Assembly: GCF_030378165.1 (NCBI RefSeq)
Contig: NZ_CP119766.1
Span: 2,914,001 to 2,978,000 of the forward strand
DNA: 64,000 nucleotides
Direction of reading: 5' to 3'
Source of the DNA: Flavobacterium panacagri
GTDB taxonomy: Bacteria; Bacteroidota; Bacteroidia; Flavobacteriales; Flavobacteriaceae
Shown here: one piece after another, positions 26,724 to 36,830 of the stretch
Position numbering within the stretch: position 1 is the stretch's first letter
Layout: each line of letters starts with the position of its first letter
The notes under the pieces: model-generated
The model's database searches: none
What the model saw: the letters and a program-made list of their open reading frames with translations, nothing else
Told to the model about the DNA's origin: nothing
Position numbers and translations under genes: made by a program

Positions 26724-29489
26724 ATGAAAAAACTATTACTCTTACTTCTTATAACCACAGCCAGTTTTTCGCAAAAAATCTATAAAGGTAATGTAAGTGA
26801 ACAAGGAACTCCCGTTCCAGGCGTATCTGTATGTGTAGTAAATACTTCGAGATGTACATTTACAGATTTTGATGGAAATTATTCTATAGAAGTGAAATAT
26901 GGTGATAAACTCCGTATTAGCTATCTTGGAATGAAAACACAAATTATAACAATTGGGGCTAATATGAAGTTGGAAAGTGATAATAATGTTGCGCCAATAA
27001 TAAGTGATGATTATTTAGAGAATTTAAAAAAGCCAAAAGATTCTATAAAAGCAACTCGATCTTCGGGCGATTATTATTTTGATCTTACTGATTACCTCTA
27101 CAATCAGACTTTAATGAAAATCAATCGTGATAATTCGGGGGTTTATAATGCTAAAACATATCATGAATATTCGAAAGCAGCATTTCAGGTCAATCAGGAG
27201 TTTGTTTATTCCATGCCAATGCGTCTTCCAAAATATCAGAATCAATTTGCACAAGGCAGAAGCTTAAATGGCGATTTGACTTACCAATCACCTCAAACCA
27301 ATGAAATTTTCAGCTGGGGTCCAGATGTCAGCACTTTACAATATTCTGCCAATCCTTCCGAGTATTATCCGCAGGGTGATATTATCAATAGAAATGCTAC
27401 AAGCGGAAATCCATTACAGCTTTTTAATTCAAATAACTTTTTTCAGAATACGCAGGACAATAAAGTATCTTTTAGCGCACAAATTGAAAGTCCAAAGAGA
27501 AATACTTTTAAGATTGATTTTGGATATAAGACTGGAAATACTGTAATTCCGACGAGTCGTAATAATGAAATTACTACTTCTTTAAAGTATTCCAGAACGC
27601 TTTCTTACAATAGTACAATGGATGCGATTTTGTCATATAATGATTTTGAAAACAATTTCTCCAATTCAAATTTTGGAATAAATAAAGTCATTTTTGGGAA
27701 TGCTGTTACTCCAATTCATTTTGATAATCATTTTGCTTCAACCTTATCAAATGGATTACAGAGAAGTTATGCTGCAAACGAGAACAATCCGTATTATTTG
27801 ATAGAGAATAATTTAGATCAAAATAAAAGTAAAACAATTTCCTTCAATTTTAATCATATTTATTCCTATGATCATTATTCGAATACACTTAACACTAGCT
27901 TTCAATCGTCAGAAATTAAAAATAGAAGCGGTCAGGGATTTTATCTTGCGGCAATTAATACACCAAATTTTGACAAGAGATCTGAGGGATTTAGAAGCTT
28001 TTCTGTTTCGGATGTTCTTAGACGCAATTTTGGATATATGAAATTTATAGAATCTAAAATCGATTTTAGATTACAGCAAAGAGATTTAGATCGTACTTTT
28101 TACTCTAGTTTTATAGTACCATCGGATATTCCTAATAATGGATCAATTCATGATAAAATCGATGTTTTGCAAAAAAGATTTGAAATTTTGTACAACATAA
28201 ATGGTGCATATTATTTTAGTAATGCTTTAGGATCGAATGAAGAGTTTATACTGAAAGCAGGTTCAAATTTAAATTATTCCTCTACTGTAAATAATAATCT
28301 TTTGTTCAACTATTCAGGTGCTGCCGAAATGAAAAGATTGTTTAATACTTCTTTGAATTTTACAGCGAGTCACACTTTCACACAGACAGAACCATCACTA
28401 CAAAACAATAATCTGAATTTTAATTCTTTACAATATCAAGTAAGCCAATTTAAGCAGCTGAGAAATAATTTGGAGCTCATAACACCAAAGAATGCAATTC
28501 CAACAAAAGAGAATATTACAAATTTAACATTTTCATATAGAGCTGCTTATTACTGGAATTTTTATGTAGAATATTATTATAAAAATGTTCAAGATTTGTA
28601 TGCGCCAGTTTCTAATCTTAATTCTTTTACTTGGTCTCCAGATGTAAATTACAAACAAAATGGACTTGAATTTGAAATTGAGAAACAGACAGAACGAAGC
28701 AGAGATTTTAATTATGGTTTCAATTTGAATTTTACGTATTACAAAAACAAAGTAACAAGCTTAAATAACAATCAAACCAGAATCCCATTTGCAGGTTTTG
28801 CAGATGTCAATAAAAACTATATTGTAGGACAGCCACTTGGAGTTCTTGTTGGAAGTGGGTATTTAAGAGATCAAAATCAAAATGTAATTGTTGATAATGA
28901 TGGTTTTCCGATGGTAGATTCGCAGCAAAAGATTTTAGGAGACCCGAATCCAGATTTTGTGGTTGGCTTTTTTAATTCGTTTCGTTACAAAGATTTTAGT
29001 CTGAATCTTTCGTTCGACTGGAGTAAAGGCGGAGAAATCTGGAACGGAACGGAACAGACTTTAAATTATTACGGAAAATCGCAATTAACAGGAAATCAAA
29101 GAGCTGTTACAAATTATGTTTTTAATGGAGTTACACCATCTGGCGATGTAAATACCAAAACAGTTTCATTTTACGACAGCAATCTTCCCGTGGAACAAAA
29201 CCGCTGGGTGCGATATGGTACTTCTGGTGTAGCCGAAGATGCTGTTCAAGATGCCAGTTATTTTAGGCTCAATTCCATCAATTTAGCGTATACAAGTGAT
29301 TATGGCATTTTTAGAAATAAACTAATGTTTACCATTTCTGTTTTTATGAATAATGTTTTTGTTGTTGCCAAAAGTAAAACGGCATTTAGTAACAATGCGA
29401 TGTTTGGTTCTATAGATACTAGCGGTTTAGAATATTTCAACTCGCCAATGATGAAAAGTTTCGGTTCTTCTTTAACTATAAAATTTTAA
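26724..29489 (+). CDS. SusC-type outer membrane barrel lacking the plug domain
   Basis: The 921-residue protein has a signal peptide (MKKLLLLLLITTASFS-Q) and a carboxypeptidase-like regulatory domain (residues 17-76: KIYKGNVSEQGTPVPGVSV, FTDFDGNYSI). Around residue 155 it passes into SusC barrel sequence (MPMRLPKYQNQFAQG at 164, then EIFSWGPD). The barrel is complete, with late SusC landmarks ILGDPNPDFVVGFFNSF and DASYFRLNSINLAYTS and a C-terminal Phe. The 120-residue TonB plug that should lie between has been replaced by about 80 unrelated residues. The next gene, one base away, carries a plug. The frame is intact, so this is not a pseudogene. Confidence 0.88.
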   Translation: MKKLLLLLLITTASFSQKIYKGNVSEQGTPVPGVSVCVVNTSRCTFTDFDGNYSIEVKYGDKLRISYLGMKTQIITIGANMKLESDNNVAPIISDDYLENLKKPKDSIKATRSSGDYYFDLTDYLYNQTLMKINRDNSGVYNAKTYHEYSKAAFQVNQEFVYSMPMRLPKYQNQFAQGRSLNGDLTYQSPQTNEIFSWGPDVSTLQYSANPSEYYPQGDIINRNATSGNPLQLFNSNNFFQNTQDNKVSFSAQIESPKRNTFKIDFGYKTGNTVIPTSRNNEITTSLKYSRTLSYNSTMDAILSYNDFENNFSNSNFGINKVIFGNAVTPIHFDNHFASTLSNGLQRSYAANENNPYYLIENNLDQNKSKTISFNFNHIYSYDHYSNTLNTSFQSSEIKNRSGQGFYLAAINTPNFDKRSEGFRSFSVSDVLRRNFGYMKFIESKIDFRLQQRDLDRTFYSSFIVPSDIPNNGSIHDKIDVLQKRFEILYNINGAYYFSNALGSNEEFILKAGSNLNYSSTVNNNLLFNYSGAAEMKRLFNTSLNFTASHTFTQTEPSLQNNNLNFNSLQYQVSQFKQLRNNLELITPKNAIPTKENITNLTFSYRAAYYWNFYVEYYYKNVQDLYAPVSNLNSFTWSPDVNYKQNGLEFEIEKQTERSRDFNYGFNLNFTYYKNKVTSLNNNQTRIPFAGFADVNKNYIVGQPLGVLVGSGYLRDQNQNVIVDNDGFPMVDSQQKILGDPNPDFVVGFFNSFRYKDFSLNLSFDWSKGGEIWNGTEQTLNYYGKSQLTGNQRAVTNYVFNGVTPSGDVNTKTVSFYDSNLPVEQNRWVRYGTSGVAEDAVQDASYFRLNSINLAYTSDYGIFRNKLMFTISVFMNNVFVVAKSKTAFSNNAMFGSIDTSGLEYFNSPMMKSFGSSLTIKF

Positions 29490-29490
29490 G

Positions 29491-32400
29491 ATGATGAAAA
29501 ATATACTCTCAATATTGTTTTTGCTGTTATTTACAACTCTTACAGCTCAAAACATAGAAGCCGACTGGAACTCTGTTTATAAAAATTCTAATACAGAAAA
29601 AGTATATGTGCAGTTAAATAATGTACTCTACAATCTTGGTGAAACTGTATTTTTTAAAGCATTTGTTACCGAAAACGACAATAGACCTAGTACATTAAGT
29701 GCCTATTTATATGTTGATATTTTTCAAGGCAATAAAAAAGTAATTAGCCAGAATTATGAAATAGAAAATGGCAGTGCCGTATGTTCCTATAAAATTCCAC
29801 ATGATGCCGCTGCTGGTTTGTACAAAATATTAGCGTATACTAAAATTCAAAACCAGTTAGCTGAAAATATTTTTGAGAAAACCTTTTTTGTTCAAAAAGT
29901 AGTCTCTCCAAGAATTTTGATGACTCTGGATTTTAAAAAGAAAGCTTACGGAAAAGGTGAAACTTGTGAGGCCGATTTTGTACTTAAAAATCTGGAAAAT
30001 GAGCCAATTCGAAATTATGAATTTCGATACGATGTTTTTATTGCAGGAAAAAAAATCGATTCATTGAAAGGAAAAACGGATGATTTAGGGAAAGCTGTGG
30101 TTCAATTTAAATTACCGGAAAATTTAGATTCTAATGATGGAATTCTAAATGTAATGCTTGATTATGATAATTTTAAAGAATCGGTAACACGTTCGATCCC
30201 AATTAATTTAAACTTTGTTGATTTACAATTTTTAGCAGAAAGTGGGAATTTGGTTTTAAATGAACCATCATCGTTATGTTTTATTGCTAAAAATGAATTT
30301 GGACTTCCAATGGATGTTGCGGGATTTATTGAAGATGAAAGCGGAAATAAAATCACAGATTTTAAAAGTATTCATGATGGAATGGGAAATGTAATCCTAA
30401 AAACAGAAGGAACTAAAAAATATTTTGCTGTTGTAACTTCTCCTTTTAAATCGAATGAAAAAATTACGCTGCCAGTCGCAGAAGAAAATGTATTTACAAT
30501 AAATGCTAAAAAGAATGCAGAAACAGTTTCGCTGCATATTTACGCTCCATTGAAAATTGAAGGTCAAGTTTTGGTTAGAAATCTTGCTCAAATTTGTAAA
30601 ACAATTAATCTGAATCTAAAAAAAGGATGGAATACTATTGAAGTCAGTACAAAAGATTTTCCTGTTGGAATTCATTCTTTTTCTTTATTGATAAAAGAGA
30701 ATGTTGTCGCCGAAAGATTGGTTTTCCTAAACTATCAAGATGGGCTAAAAATAGAAATTAAAACCGATAAAGAAACGTATTTGCCTAGAGAAAAAGTAAA
30801 TGTTTCAATTGTGACAAAAGACAAAAATAATGCGCCTATTCCGTCAAGTTTAGCTGTTTCTGTAGTCGATTCAAAATTACTCACTTATATTGATGATAAA
30901 CAGGATAATATTTTGTCTTGGCTGTTTCTTGGATTTGAATTAAAAGGCAAAATACATGAACCAAGATTTTATTTTGATGACAATAAAGCTCAGGAAATAA
31001 AAGAAGAAGCAATTGATTTGCTGTTGAATACACATGGCTGGAGAAAATACAATCAAGAGAATCTTCAAAATTTAATTTCAGAAGTAAAAAACAGCATCCT
31101 GCCAGAACAAAACAAAGGGATAGCAGGTTTTGTTACCAATCACAAAAAAAGAGGCGTTTCGAAAAAAGTACTTCTTTTTTCAGATACTGGTAAAGTCTTC
31201 GAAACAAAAAGTAATTCTGGTGGTTATTTTGTGTTTAATAAAGTTTCTTTTTCAAGCTTTGCTTATTTGGTCGTTGAAGGAAAAAGCAATAAACAATATG
31301 TGATAACAAATTCATATACAAATAGTAATGAATTTTTGGCAATGAAAGATACGCTTAAAAATAAAATACCTTTAGAAGTAAGTTTTAGGCCGGCCGAAAC
31401 AAAAGAAACCATAACAGAAAGTGGTCAAATTAGAGGAACTCCAATCGTATTGTCATCAGATTCGGCTAATTTATCAGAAGTAGTAGTTGTAGGTTATGGA
31501 AGTACTAACAAAAAAATGATTTCTGGTGCTATTGTAAAAATAAACGCTGCAGATATCACTAATTCTTTAAGCGGAAGAGCAGCAGGAATTCAAATAACAG
31601 AATCTTCTGGACAGCCGGGATCTGCAGACAAAGTTAGAATTAGGGGATTAAGTTCAGTTTATGGAAGCAGAGCGGGAGGGCAACCTTTAATTGTTGTAGA
31701 TGGAATTCCATACGTTAATAATGAAAATTCCTCTGTTTTTGGCAATTTATCGGTAAATTCAATAGAATCAGTTACAATTCTGAAAGATGCTTCGGCAACA
31801 GCGATTTATGGATCTTCTGGTAATTCAGGCGTAATTTTAATTACGACGAAAGGTAGAATGTTTCAAGGAAATATTCTTTTAGGAAAAAAACACAAATACT
31901 CTTTTCAGCAGATAAATAAAACTTCGGCTAAAGTGATAAGTGTAGCAGAAAGATTTTATGTGCCAAAATACCAATCTACAATCGTTGAAGAAAAAACAGA
32001 TTTTAGAACTTGTATTTACTGGAATTCAATTATTCAGACAGATAAAAACGGTAGGGCCAATTTTGAATTTTATACTTCAGATGATAATACTTCTTTTAAA
32101 ATTCTAGCAGAAGGAACATCTTATAAAGGTGATTTAGGCAAATCGGAAGCTGTTTTTGCTGTAAAAGAGTTAATTCAAACCGATGTAAAAGTGCCACTTT
32201 ATGCTTCGCAGGAAGATGTAATTTTAGTACCGCTTTGGCTGAAAAATAATTCAGACAAGAACTTAAACTTAACGTATAAAGTTAATTTTTATGAACAAAA
32301 GGATTTAGTTGAACAAACCTCTTCTGTGGGACTAAAACCAAATGAAACAAAAAGTATTACTATCAAATTAATTGCGTCTAAAATTGGAAGAAATATACCA

Positions 32401-34026
32401 TTGGGAATCGCCTTAACTGGAGACGATTATAAAATGACTGTTAGAAAAACAATTGATGTCTATTCAAAGGGATTCCCTGTAAATATTGATATTTCTGGGG
32501 TAAAATCTCAAACAGCAGCGTTTGAAATTCAAGATGCATTTCCAGGATCAATTACCAGTGATTTTAAATTGTTTTATAATCCATTTTCCGCCATTTTCAG
32601 TTCTCTTGAAGGAATGATGCGTGAACCTTACGGCTGTTTTGAGCAGGTTTCTTCCTCAAATTATCCTAATATTATGGCGATGCAATTGCTTAAGTTTAAA
32701 AACATGTCACCAGAATTTAAGGAACGTGCTTTGAAGTATTTAGAAGTTGGATATAAAAAGCTTAAGAATTACGAGTCCAAAGGTGGTGGTTTTGAATGGT
32801 ATGGAGGCAATCCAGGCAATGAAGCATTGACTGCCTATGGGTTATTGCAATTTCATGAAATGAAAGAGTTTGTCAATGTAGATCAGAAAATGATTGACAG
32901 AACTATAGAATGGTTGAATTCCAGAAAAGATGATAAAGGCGGATTTAGTCAAAATCCGGGTAGATATGGTTTCTCAGGAATAAAAAGTACTGTGAATAAT
33001 GCCTATATCGTTTATGTTTTATCTGAAATTGGAAAAATGGATATCGAAAAGCAGTATCAAACGGCTTTGGAAGAAGCTTTAAAAAGCAAAGATTTATACA
33101 GAATGGAACTAGCTGCTTTAGCCGCATTTAATTTGAATAAAATTCCAGAATACAAATCGCTTATGAGTTTGATAAAAGCCAAAATGGATAAACAAGTTTT
33201 TAATCATTTAGAAGCAGAACAAACCGTTATCAATAGTTACGGCAAATCGATGAATATAGAAATTGCTTCCTTGTATGCCATTGCTTTATTGAAAGAAAAA
33301 GAAATTACAGAGGAAGTCACAAAAACTTTAAATTTTATTCAATCTTCCAGAACATCTTATGGATTTGGTTCAACGCAAGCGACTGCTTTGGCATTAAAAG
33401 CAATTACAGAATTTAATAAACTTTATATTAATACAGTAGCGGTTAAACAAGCGGTAATGAGTTTTAATGATGAGACAATGGATTTATCTCAAAAGGATAA
33501 AAGTGGAAATTTAGCTTTAAATGATTTAAAAATAAAAGAAGGGAAAAATAAGTTTGATATTCAAATTCAGGAAGATAATATAATTCCTTATACTTTGCAG
33601 ATTCAGTACAATACGTACACACCAATTAATTCTAAAGAATGTAAATTGTCTTTAAAAACAAACGTTTTACAAAACAAAGTAAAAATAAGCGAAACGCTTA
33701 GAGTTCAAATTGAAGTTGAAAATAAAACCGCAAAAGAAGTTTCAAATCCAATTGCAAGAATAGGAATTCCGGGTGGACTGACTCCAGAACCTTGGCAACT
33801 TAAAGAATTAGTAGAAAAAAATGCTGTGGATTATTATGAAATCTTTGGCAACGAATTGGTGTTTTATTTTAGAAAATTGAACGCTAGAGAAACCCGTAAA
33901 ATTAATGTTGATTTTAAAGCTATTGTTCCAGGAGATTATAAAGGAATTGCTTCGTCAGCTTATTTATATTACGAAAAGGAACACAAAAATTGGAATAAAG
34001 GTTTAGAAATTGAGGTTTTACCTTAA
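29491..34026 (+). CDS. Alpha-2-macroglobulin-like thioester protein with an embedded TonB-receptor plug
   Basis: The 1511-residue exported protein (signal peptide ending FTTLTA-Q, no lipobox) has macroglobulin domains in about residues 20-540 and a carboxypeptidase-like domain from 543 (GIAGFVTNHKKRGVSKKVLL). A full SusC-type plug spans 661-789 (LSEVVVVGYGS, LKDASATAIYGSSGNSGVIL, ITTKGR). The A2M core starts at 839 (FRTCIYWNSIIQTDKNGRAN). The thioester motif C1049-F-E-Q1052 lies in the alpha-helical thioester domain, and a receptor-binding-like end follows. A2M proteins trap proteases through the Cys-Gln thioester. The plug sits between the N-terminal MG part and the A2M core, roughly where animal A2M has its bait region. 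The partner barrel is encoded immediately upstream. Confidence 0.9.
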   Translation: MMKNILSILFLLLFTTLTAQNIEADWNSVYKNSNTEKVYVQLNNVLYNLGETVFFKAFVTENDNRPSTLSAYLYVDIFQGNKKVISQNYEIENGSAVCSYKIPHDAAAGLYKILAYTKIQNQLAENIFEKTFFVQKVVSPRILMTLDFKKKAYGKGETCEADFVLKNLENEPIRNYEFRYDVFIAGKKIDSLKGKTDDLGKAVVQFKLPENLDSNDGILNVMLDYDNFKESVTRSIPINLNFVDLQFLAESGNLVLNEPSSLCFIAKNEFGLPMDVAGFIEDESGNKITDFKSIHDGMGNVILKTEGTKKYFAVVTSPFKSNEKITLPVAEENVFTINAKKNAETVSLHIYAPLKIEGQVLVRNLAQICKTINLNLKKGWNTIEVSTKDFPVGIHSFSLLIKENVVAERLVFLNYQDGLKIEIKTDKETYLPREKVNVSIVTKDKNNAPIPSSLAVSVVDSKLLTYIDDKQDNILSWLFLGFELKGKIHEPRFYFDDNKAQEIKEEAIDLLLNTHGWRKYNQENLQNLISEVKNSILPEQNKGIAGFVTNHKKRGVSKKVLLFSDTGKVFETKSNSGGYFVFNKVSFSSFAYLVVEGKSNKQYVITNSYTNSNEFLAMKDTLKNKIPLEVSFRPAETKETITESGQIRGTPIVLSSDSANLSEVVVVGYGSTNKKMISGAIVKINAADITNSLSGRAAGIQITESSGQPGSADKVRIRGLSSVYGSRAGGQPLIVVDGIPYVNNENSSVFGNLSVNSIESVTILKDASATAIYGSSGNSGVILITTKGRMFQGNILLGKKHKYSFQQINKTSAKVISVAERFYVPKYQSTIVEEKTDFRTCIYWNSIIQTDKNGRANFEFYTSDDNTSFKILAEGTSYKGDLGKSEAVFAVKELIQTDVKVPLYASQEDVILVPLWLKNNSDKNLNLTYKVNFYEQKDLVEQTSSVGLKPNETKSITIKLIASKIGRNIPLGIALTGDDYKMTVRKTIDVYSKGFPVNIDISGVKSQTAAFEIQDAFPGSITSDFKLFYNPFSAIFSSLEGMMREPYGCFEQVSSSNYPNIMAMQLLKFKNMSPEFKERALKYLEVGYKKLKNYESKGGGFEWYGGNPGNEALTAYGLLQFHEMKEFVNVDQKMIDRTIEWLNSRKDDKGGFSQNPGRYGFSGIKSTVNNAYIVYVLSEIGKMDIEKQYQTALEEALKSKDLYRMELAALAAFNLNKIPEYKSLMSLIKAKMDKQVFNHLEAEQTVINSYGKSMNIEIASLYAIALLKEKEITEEVTKTLNFIQSSRTSYGFGSTQATALALKAITEFNKLYINTVAVKQAVMSFNDETMDLSQKDKSGNLALNDLKIKEGKNKFDIQIQEDNIIPYTLQIQYNTYTPINSKECKLSLKTNVLQNKVKISETLRVQIEVENKTAKEVSNPIARIGIPGGLTPEPWQLKELVEKNAVDYYEIFGNELVFYFRKLNARETRKINVDFKAIVPGDYKGIASSAYLYYEKEHKNWNKGLEIEVLP

Positions 34027-34043
34027 TTCAATAAGTTGAATAT

Positions 34044-34070
34044 CCTAACAGGTTTTCAAAACCTGTTAGG
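34044..34070. terminator. Perfect 13+1+13 hairpin between convergent genes
   Basis: CCTAACAGGTTTT, one C, AAAACCTGTTAGG, followed by GTGTTTTT. It probably ends the A2M operon. It shares its core with the hairpin at 23033-23065. Confidence 0.65.
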
Positions 34071-34094
34071 TGTTTTTGATTTCAGATTGAAGAA

Positions 34095-35156
34095 TTAAAG
34101 TTTTTTATCTCTATAATAATTAATCATCAAATCAATAAACTTGCTGTAGCTTTCCATTCCGTCTTTCTGATTGTTTGATTTTAAGAAATTATCATAGAGA
34201 AAATGGAAACCTTCGTCAATAAAAGTGTCGTATTTTTTCCAAAAATCTTCGCTTTCTTTATAGTTTTTCAAAATTCCGGGATGAACAGTTTTCTTTAATT
34301 GATTAAAAACGTTCTCATTTTTGTATTTCCAGATTCCTAAACAATAGCGTAAAACAAAACTGTATCCAGAATATTGGTAATATAAATTATCATTTTTAAC
34401 TGAAGCCAAAACACCAATAAAGTTACACTCGTTTTCACTAGCGTATCCAATCTGATGTGCCATTTCATGCGAAGTGGTGACTGGAAAATTATACATTGGA
34501 AGTAAATAGTTTATCTGTGCTTCATTGGTAAATGGATTTAAATAACCTCCAAATCCCATATAAGTTAAAGGCAAGCTAAATAAAGATTTTTTTACGCTTA
34601 AAGTTTCATATTTGAAATATGGATATTCGTTTGCCAAATTATCATAACCGTTCAAAATCAGATCAAAAGATTCTTTTTGAGAATAAGGAAACACAATTTT
34701 TTCACTCTTATTCTTTGTAATGGCAAGTTGAATTTCATTTGTTTTTACTATTAGCCTTTTGGTAAAAGCATATAGATCAGCATCTGAATATTCTCTTTTA
34801 ATTTCCATTTTTTCAAATAGAGGTTTGCGATAATAGTTGAAAGCCCAAAGAAGATGGAAGAAAAAATAAAAAACAGAAATTTTTCCTAAGATTGTTAAAA
34901 GATTGTCTTTCCAATCTGTCCTCCAATTTTTTCTGATTCTCCAAAACCATCCAATTATAGATAAAATTAAAAGTGCATAAATACAATCGCCAAGAGAGAA
35001 AGGAATTTTCCCCAAAGCTATTCTCGAAAAATGCGAAATTCTTAGAAAGAGATTATTGCTGTAAAAGCCTTCTACATAATCTGGAAAATACCTCAGAATT
35101 CTTAAAAAGATAATTTGAACTAAAAGAAATAAGGGAAGAATATATTTTGATTTCAC
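34095..35156 (-). CDS. DUF3810 membrane protein with an HEXXH motif
   Basis: The 353-residue protein matches DUF3810. It has three N-terminal membrane helices, then a soluble part with the zinc-protease-like motif HEMAHQIGYASENECNF, where the HEXXH and downstream E could bind metal. The start is uncertain. The GTG at 35156 is chosen because it gives VKSKYILPLFLLVQIIFLRI, a normal membrane start. A further GTG at 35237 would add 27 odd residues, and a TATATTTA element (35183-35176) lies between the two. The substrate is unknown. Confidence 0.78.
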   Translation of the reverse strand: MKSKYILPLFLLVQIIFLRILRYFPDYVEGFYSNNLFLRISHFSRIALGKIPFSLGDCIYALLILSIIGWFWRIRKNWRTDWKDNLLTILGKISVFYFFFHLLWAFNYYRKPLFEKMEIKREYSDADLYAFTKRLIVKTNEIQLAITKNKSEKIVFPYSQKESFDLILNGYDNLANEYPYFKYETLSVKKSLFSLPLTYMGFGGYLNPFTNEAQINYLLPMYNFPVTTSHEMAHQIGYASENECNFIGVLASVKNDNLYYQYSGYSFVLRYCLGIWKYKNENVFNQLKKTVHPGILKNYKESEDFWKKYDTFIDEGFHFLYDNFLKSNNQKDGMESYSKFIDLMINYYRDKKL

Positions 35157-35321
35157 AGTATAAATTTTGGATTCGTAAATATAATTACAATTTTGACTGA
35201 TAAAAAAATGTTGGCGACGAATTGCACGATTTTTCACTAATTACCAGTTTAATGTAGCTTAGAGCCATTATAATTTGTGCTAATTCATATAATTCGCGGC
35301 TAAAAAAGCAATTAAACTTTG

Positions 35322-35329
35322 TAACTTTG
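35322..35329 (+). promoter_or_regulatory. -7 element of the dipeptidase gene
   Basis: TAACTTTG matches TAnnTTTG, 34 bp before the ATG at 35364. The -33 TTG is not clear. Confidence 0.5.
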
Positions 35330-35363
35330 AAGCGCTTAATTGTTAAACATCAAACAAAATATA

Positions 35364-36830
35364 ATGAGTCAAGAAATAAGAAATCTGGAACCAAAAGCAC
35401 TTTGGAATAAATTCGCAGATTTAAATGCTGTTCCGCGTCCATCAAAGAAAGAAGAGCGCGTAATTGAGTTTATGAAAAACTTTGGAAGCAGCTTAGGTCT
35501 GGAAACTTTTGAAGATGAAATTCGAAATGTAATTATCAGAAAGCCTGCAACTCCTGGTATGGAAAATCGTAAACCTATCGTAATGCAAGGACATTTGGAT
35601 ATGGTACACCAAAAAAATGCAGATACAGTTTTTGACTTCGATACTCAGGGAATCGATATGTATGTAGATGGAGACTGGGTTCGTGCTCGTGGCACAACAC
35701 TTGGAGCCGATAATGGGTTAGGAGTAGCGACTATTATGGCAATTTTAGAAAGCAAAGATATTCCGCATCCTGCGATTGAAGCTTTGTTTACAATCGATGA
35801 AGAAACTGGAATGACAGGAGCTTTAAATCTTAAAGGAGGTATTTTACAAGGACAGATTTTATTAAACCTAGATACGGAAGAAGATGATGAAATTGATATC
35901 GGATGTGCAGGAGGAATCGATGTAACAGCTACAAGAACGTATCATGAAGAAGAAGTTCCAGAAGCTTCTGTTGGATATACGATTACGGTAAAAGGGCTAA
36001 ACGGAGGACATTCAGGAATGGATATCCATAAAGGTTTAGGAAATGCCAATAAAATTATGAATCGTTTATTGTTTGATGCATTTGAAAACTTCGGTTTACA
36101 AATTGTTGAAATTAATGGAGGAAGTCTTCGAAATGCAATTCCGAGAGAAAGTGTTGCCAAAGTAATCATTTCTCAAATGTTTGATGAAGCATATGTTTAT
36201 GATATGCAGGAAATTATTGCTGATATAAAAGCAGAATATAAAACAACTGAGCCCAATTTAACGATTGAAATTGTAAAAGGAGATTTACCTGAAAAAGTAA
36301 TGGATCTTGGTGTTCAGGAAGGAATTATCAGAGCAATTTATGCGGCGCAGAATGGAGTATACAAAATGAGCGCTGATATGGCTGATTTGGTTGAAACTTC
36401 TAATAATATTGCTCGTGTAGTTATAAAAGATGGAGAAATTTTGGTTGGATGTTTAACACGTTCTTCTGTTGAATCTTCAAAATTTGATTTGGCTAATTCT
36501 TTACGTTCTGCTTTTGAATTAGTAGGATGCGAAGTAGAACTTTCTGGTTCTTATCCAGGATGGACTCCAAATGTAAATTCTGAGATTTTGGAAGTTTTAA
36601 AAGAGATTTACGAAAAGCAAAACGGAGAACAGCCTAAAGTTGTAGCTTGTCATGCAGGTTTAGAATGTGGAATTTTAGGCACTAATTATCCGGATATGGA
36701 TATGATTTCTTTTGGGCCAACAATTCATGGAGCACATTCTCCAGATGAAAGAGCAAGTATTTCTTCTGCTCAGAAATATTGGAAATTTGTTTTAGAAATT
36801 CTTGAGAATATACCAGTTAAGAATTATTGA
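35364..36830 (+). CDS. pepD: Aminoacyl-histidine dipeptidase (PepD/M20 family)
   Basis: The 488-residue cytosolic zinc peptidase splits dipeptides, classically Xaa-His. M20 motifs are present: GHLDMVHQKNAD (metal His/Asp), TTLGADNGLGVATIMAI (bridging Asp), DEETGMTGAL (catalytic Glu), NLDTEEDDEIDIGCAGG, and the final metal His in TIHGAHSPDERAS. The ATG at 35364 is chosen over a TTG eight codons upstream because it lies at a usual distance from the -7 element. The TGA stop is part of an inverted repeat that runs into the gap. Confidence 0.92.
   Translation: MSQEIRNLEPKALWNKFADLNAVPRPSKKEERVIEFMKNFGSSLGLETFEDEIRNVIIRKPATPGMENRKPIVMQGHLDMVHQKNADTVFDFDTQGIDMYVDGDWVRARGTTLGADNGLGVATIMAILESKDIPHPAIEALFTIDEETGMTGALNLKGGILQGQILLNLDTEEDDEIDIGCAGGIDVTATRTYHEEEVPEASVGYTITVKGLNGGHSGMDIHKGLGNANKIMNRLLFDAFENFGLQIVEINGGSLRNAIPRESVAKVIISQMFDEAYVYDMQEIIADIKAEYKTTEPNLTIEIVKGDLPEKVMDLGVQEGIIRAIYAAQNGVYKMSADMADLVETSNNIARVVIKDGEILVGCLTRSSVESSKFDLANSLRSAFELVGCEVELSGSYPGWTPNVNSEILEVLKEIYEKQNGEQPKVVACHAGLECGILGTNYPDMDMISFGPTIHGAHSPDERASISSAQKYWKFVLEILENIPVKNY

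Noticed and set aside
26724..29489. Plugless SusC gene as a pseudogene or assembly error
   Set aside because: The frame is intact from signal peptide to the C-terminal Phe, the barrel landmarks are complete, and the adjacent gene supplies a full plug.
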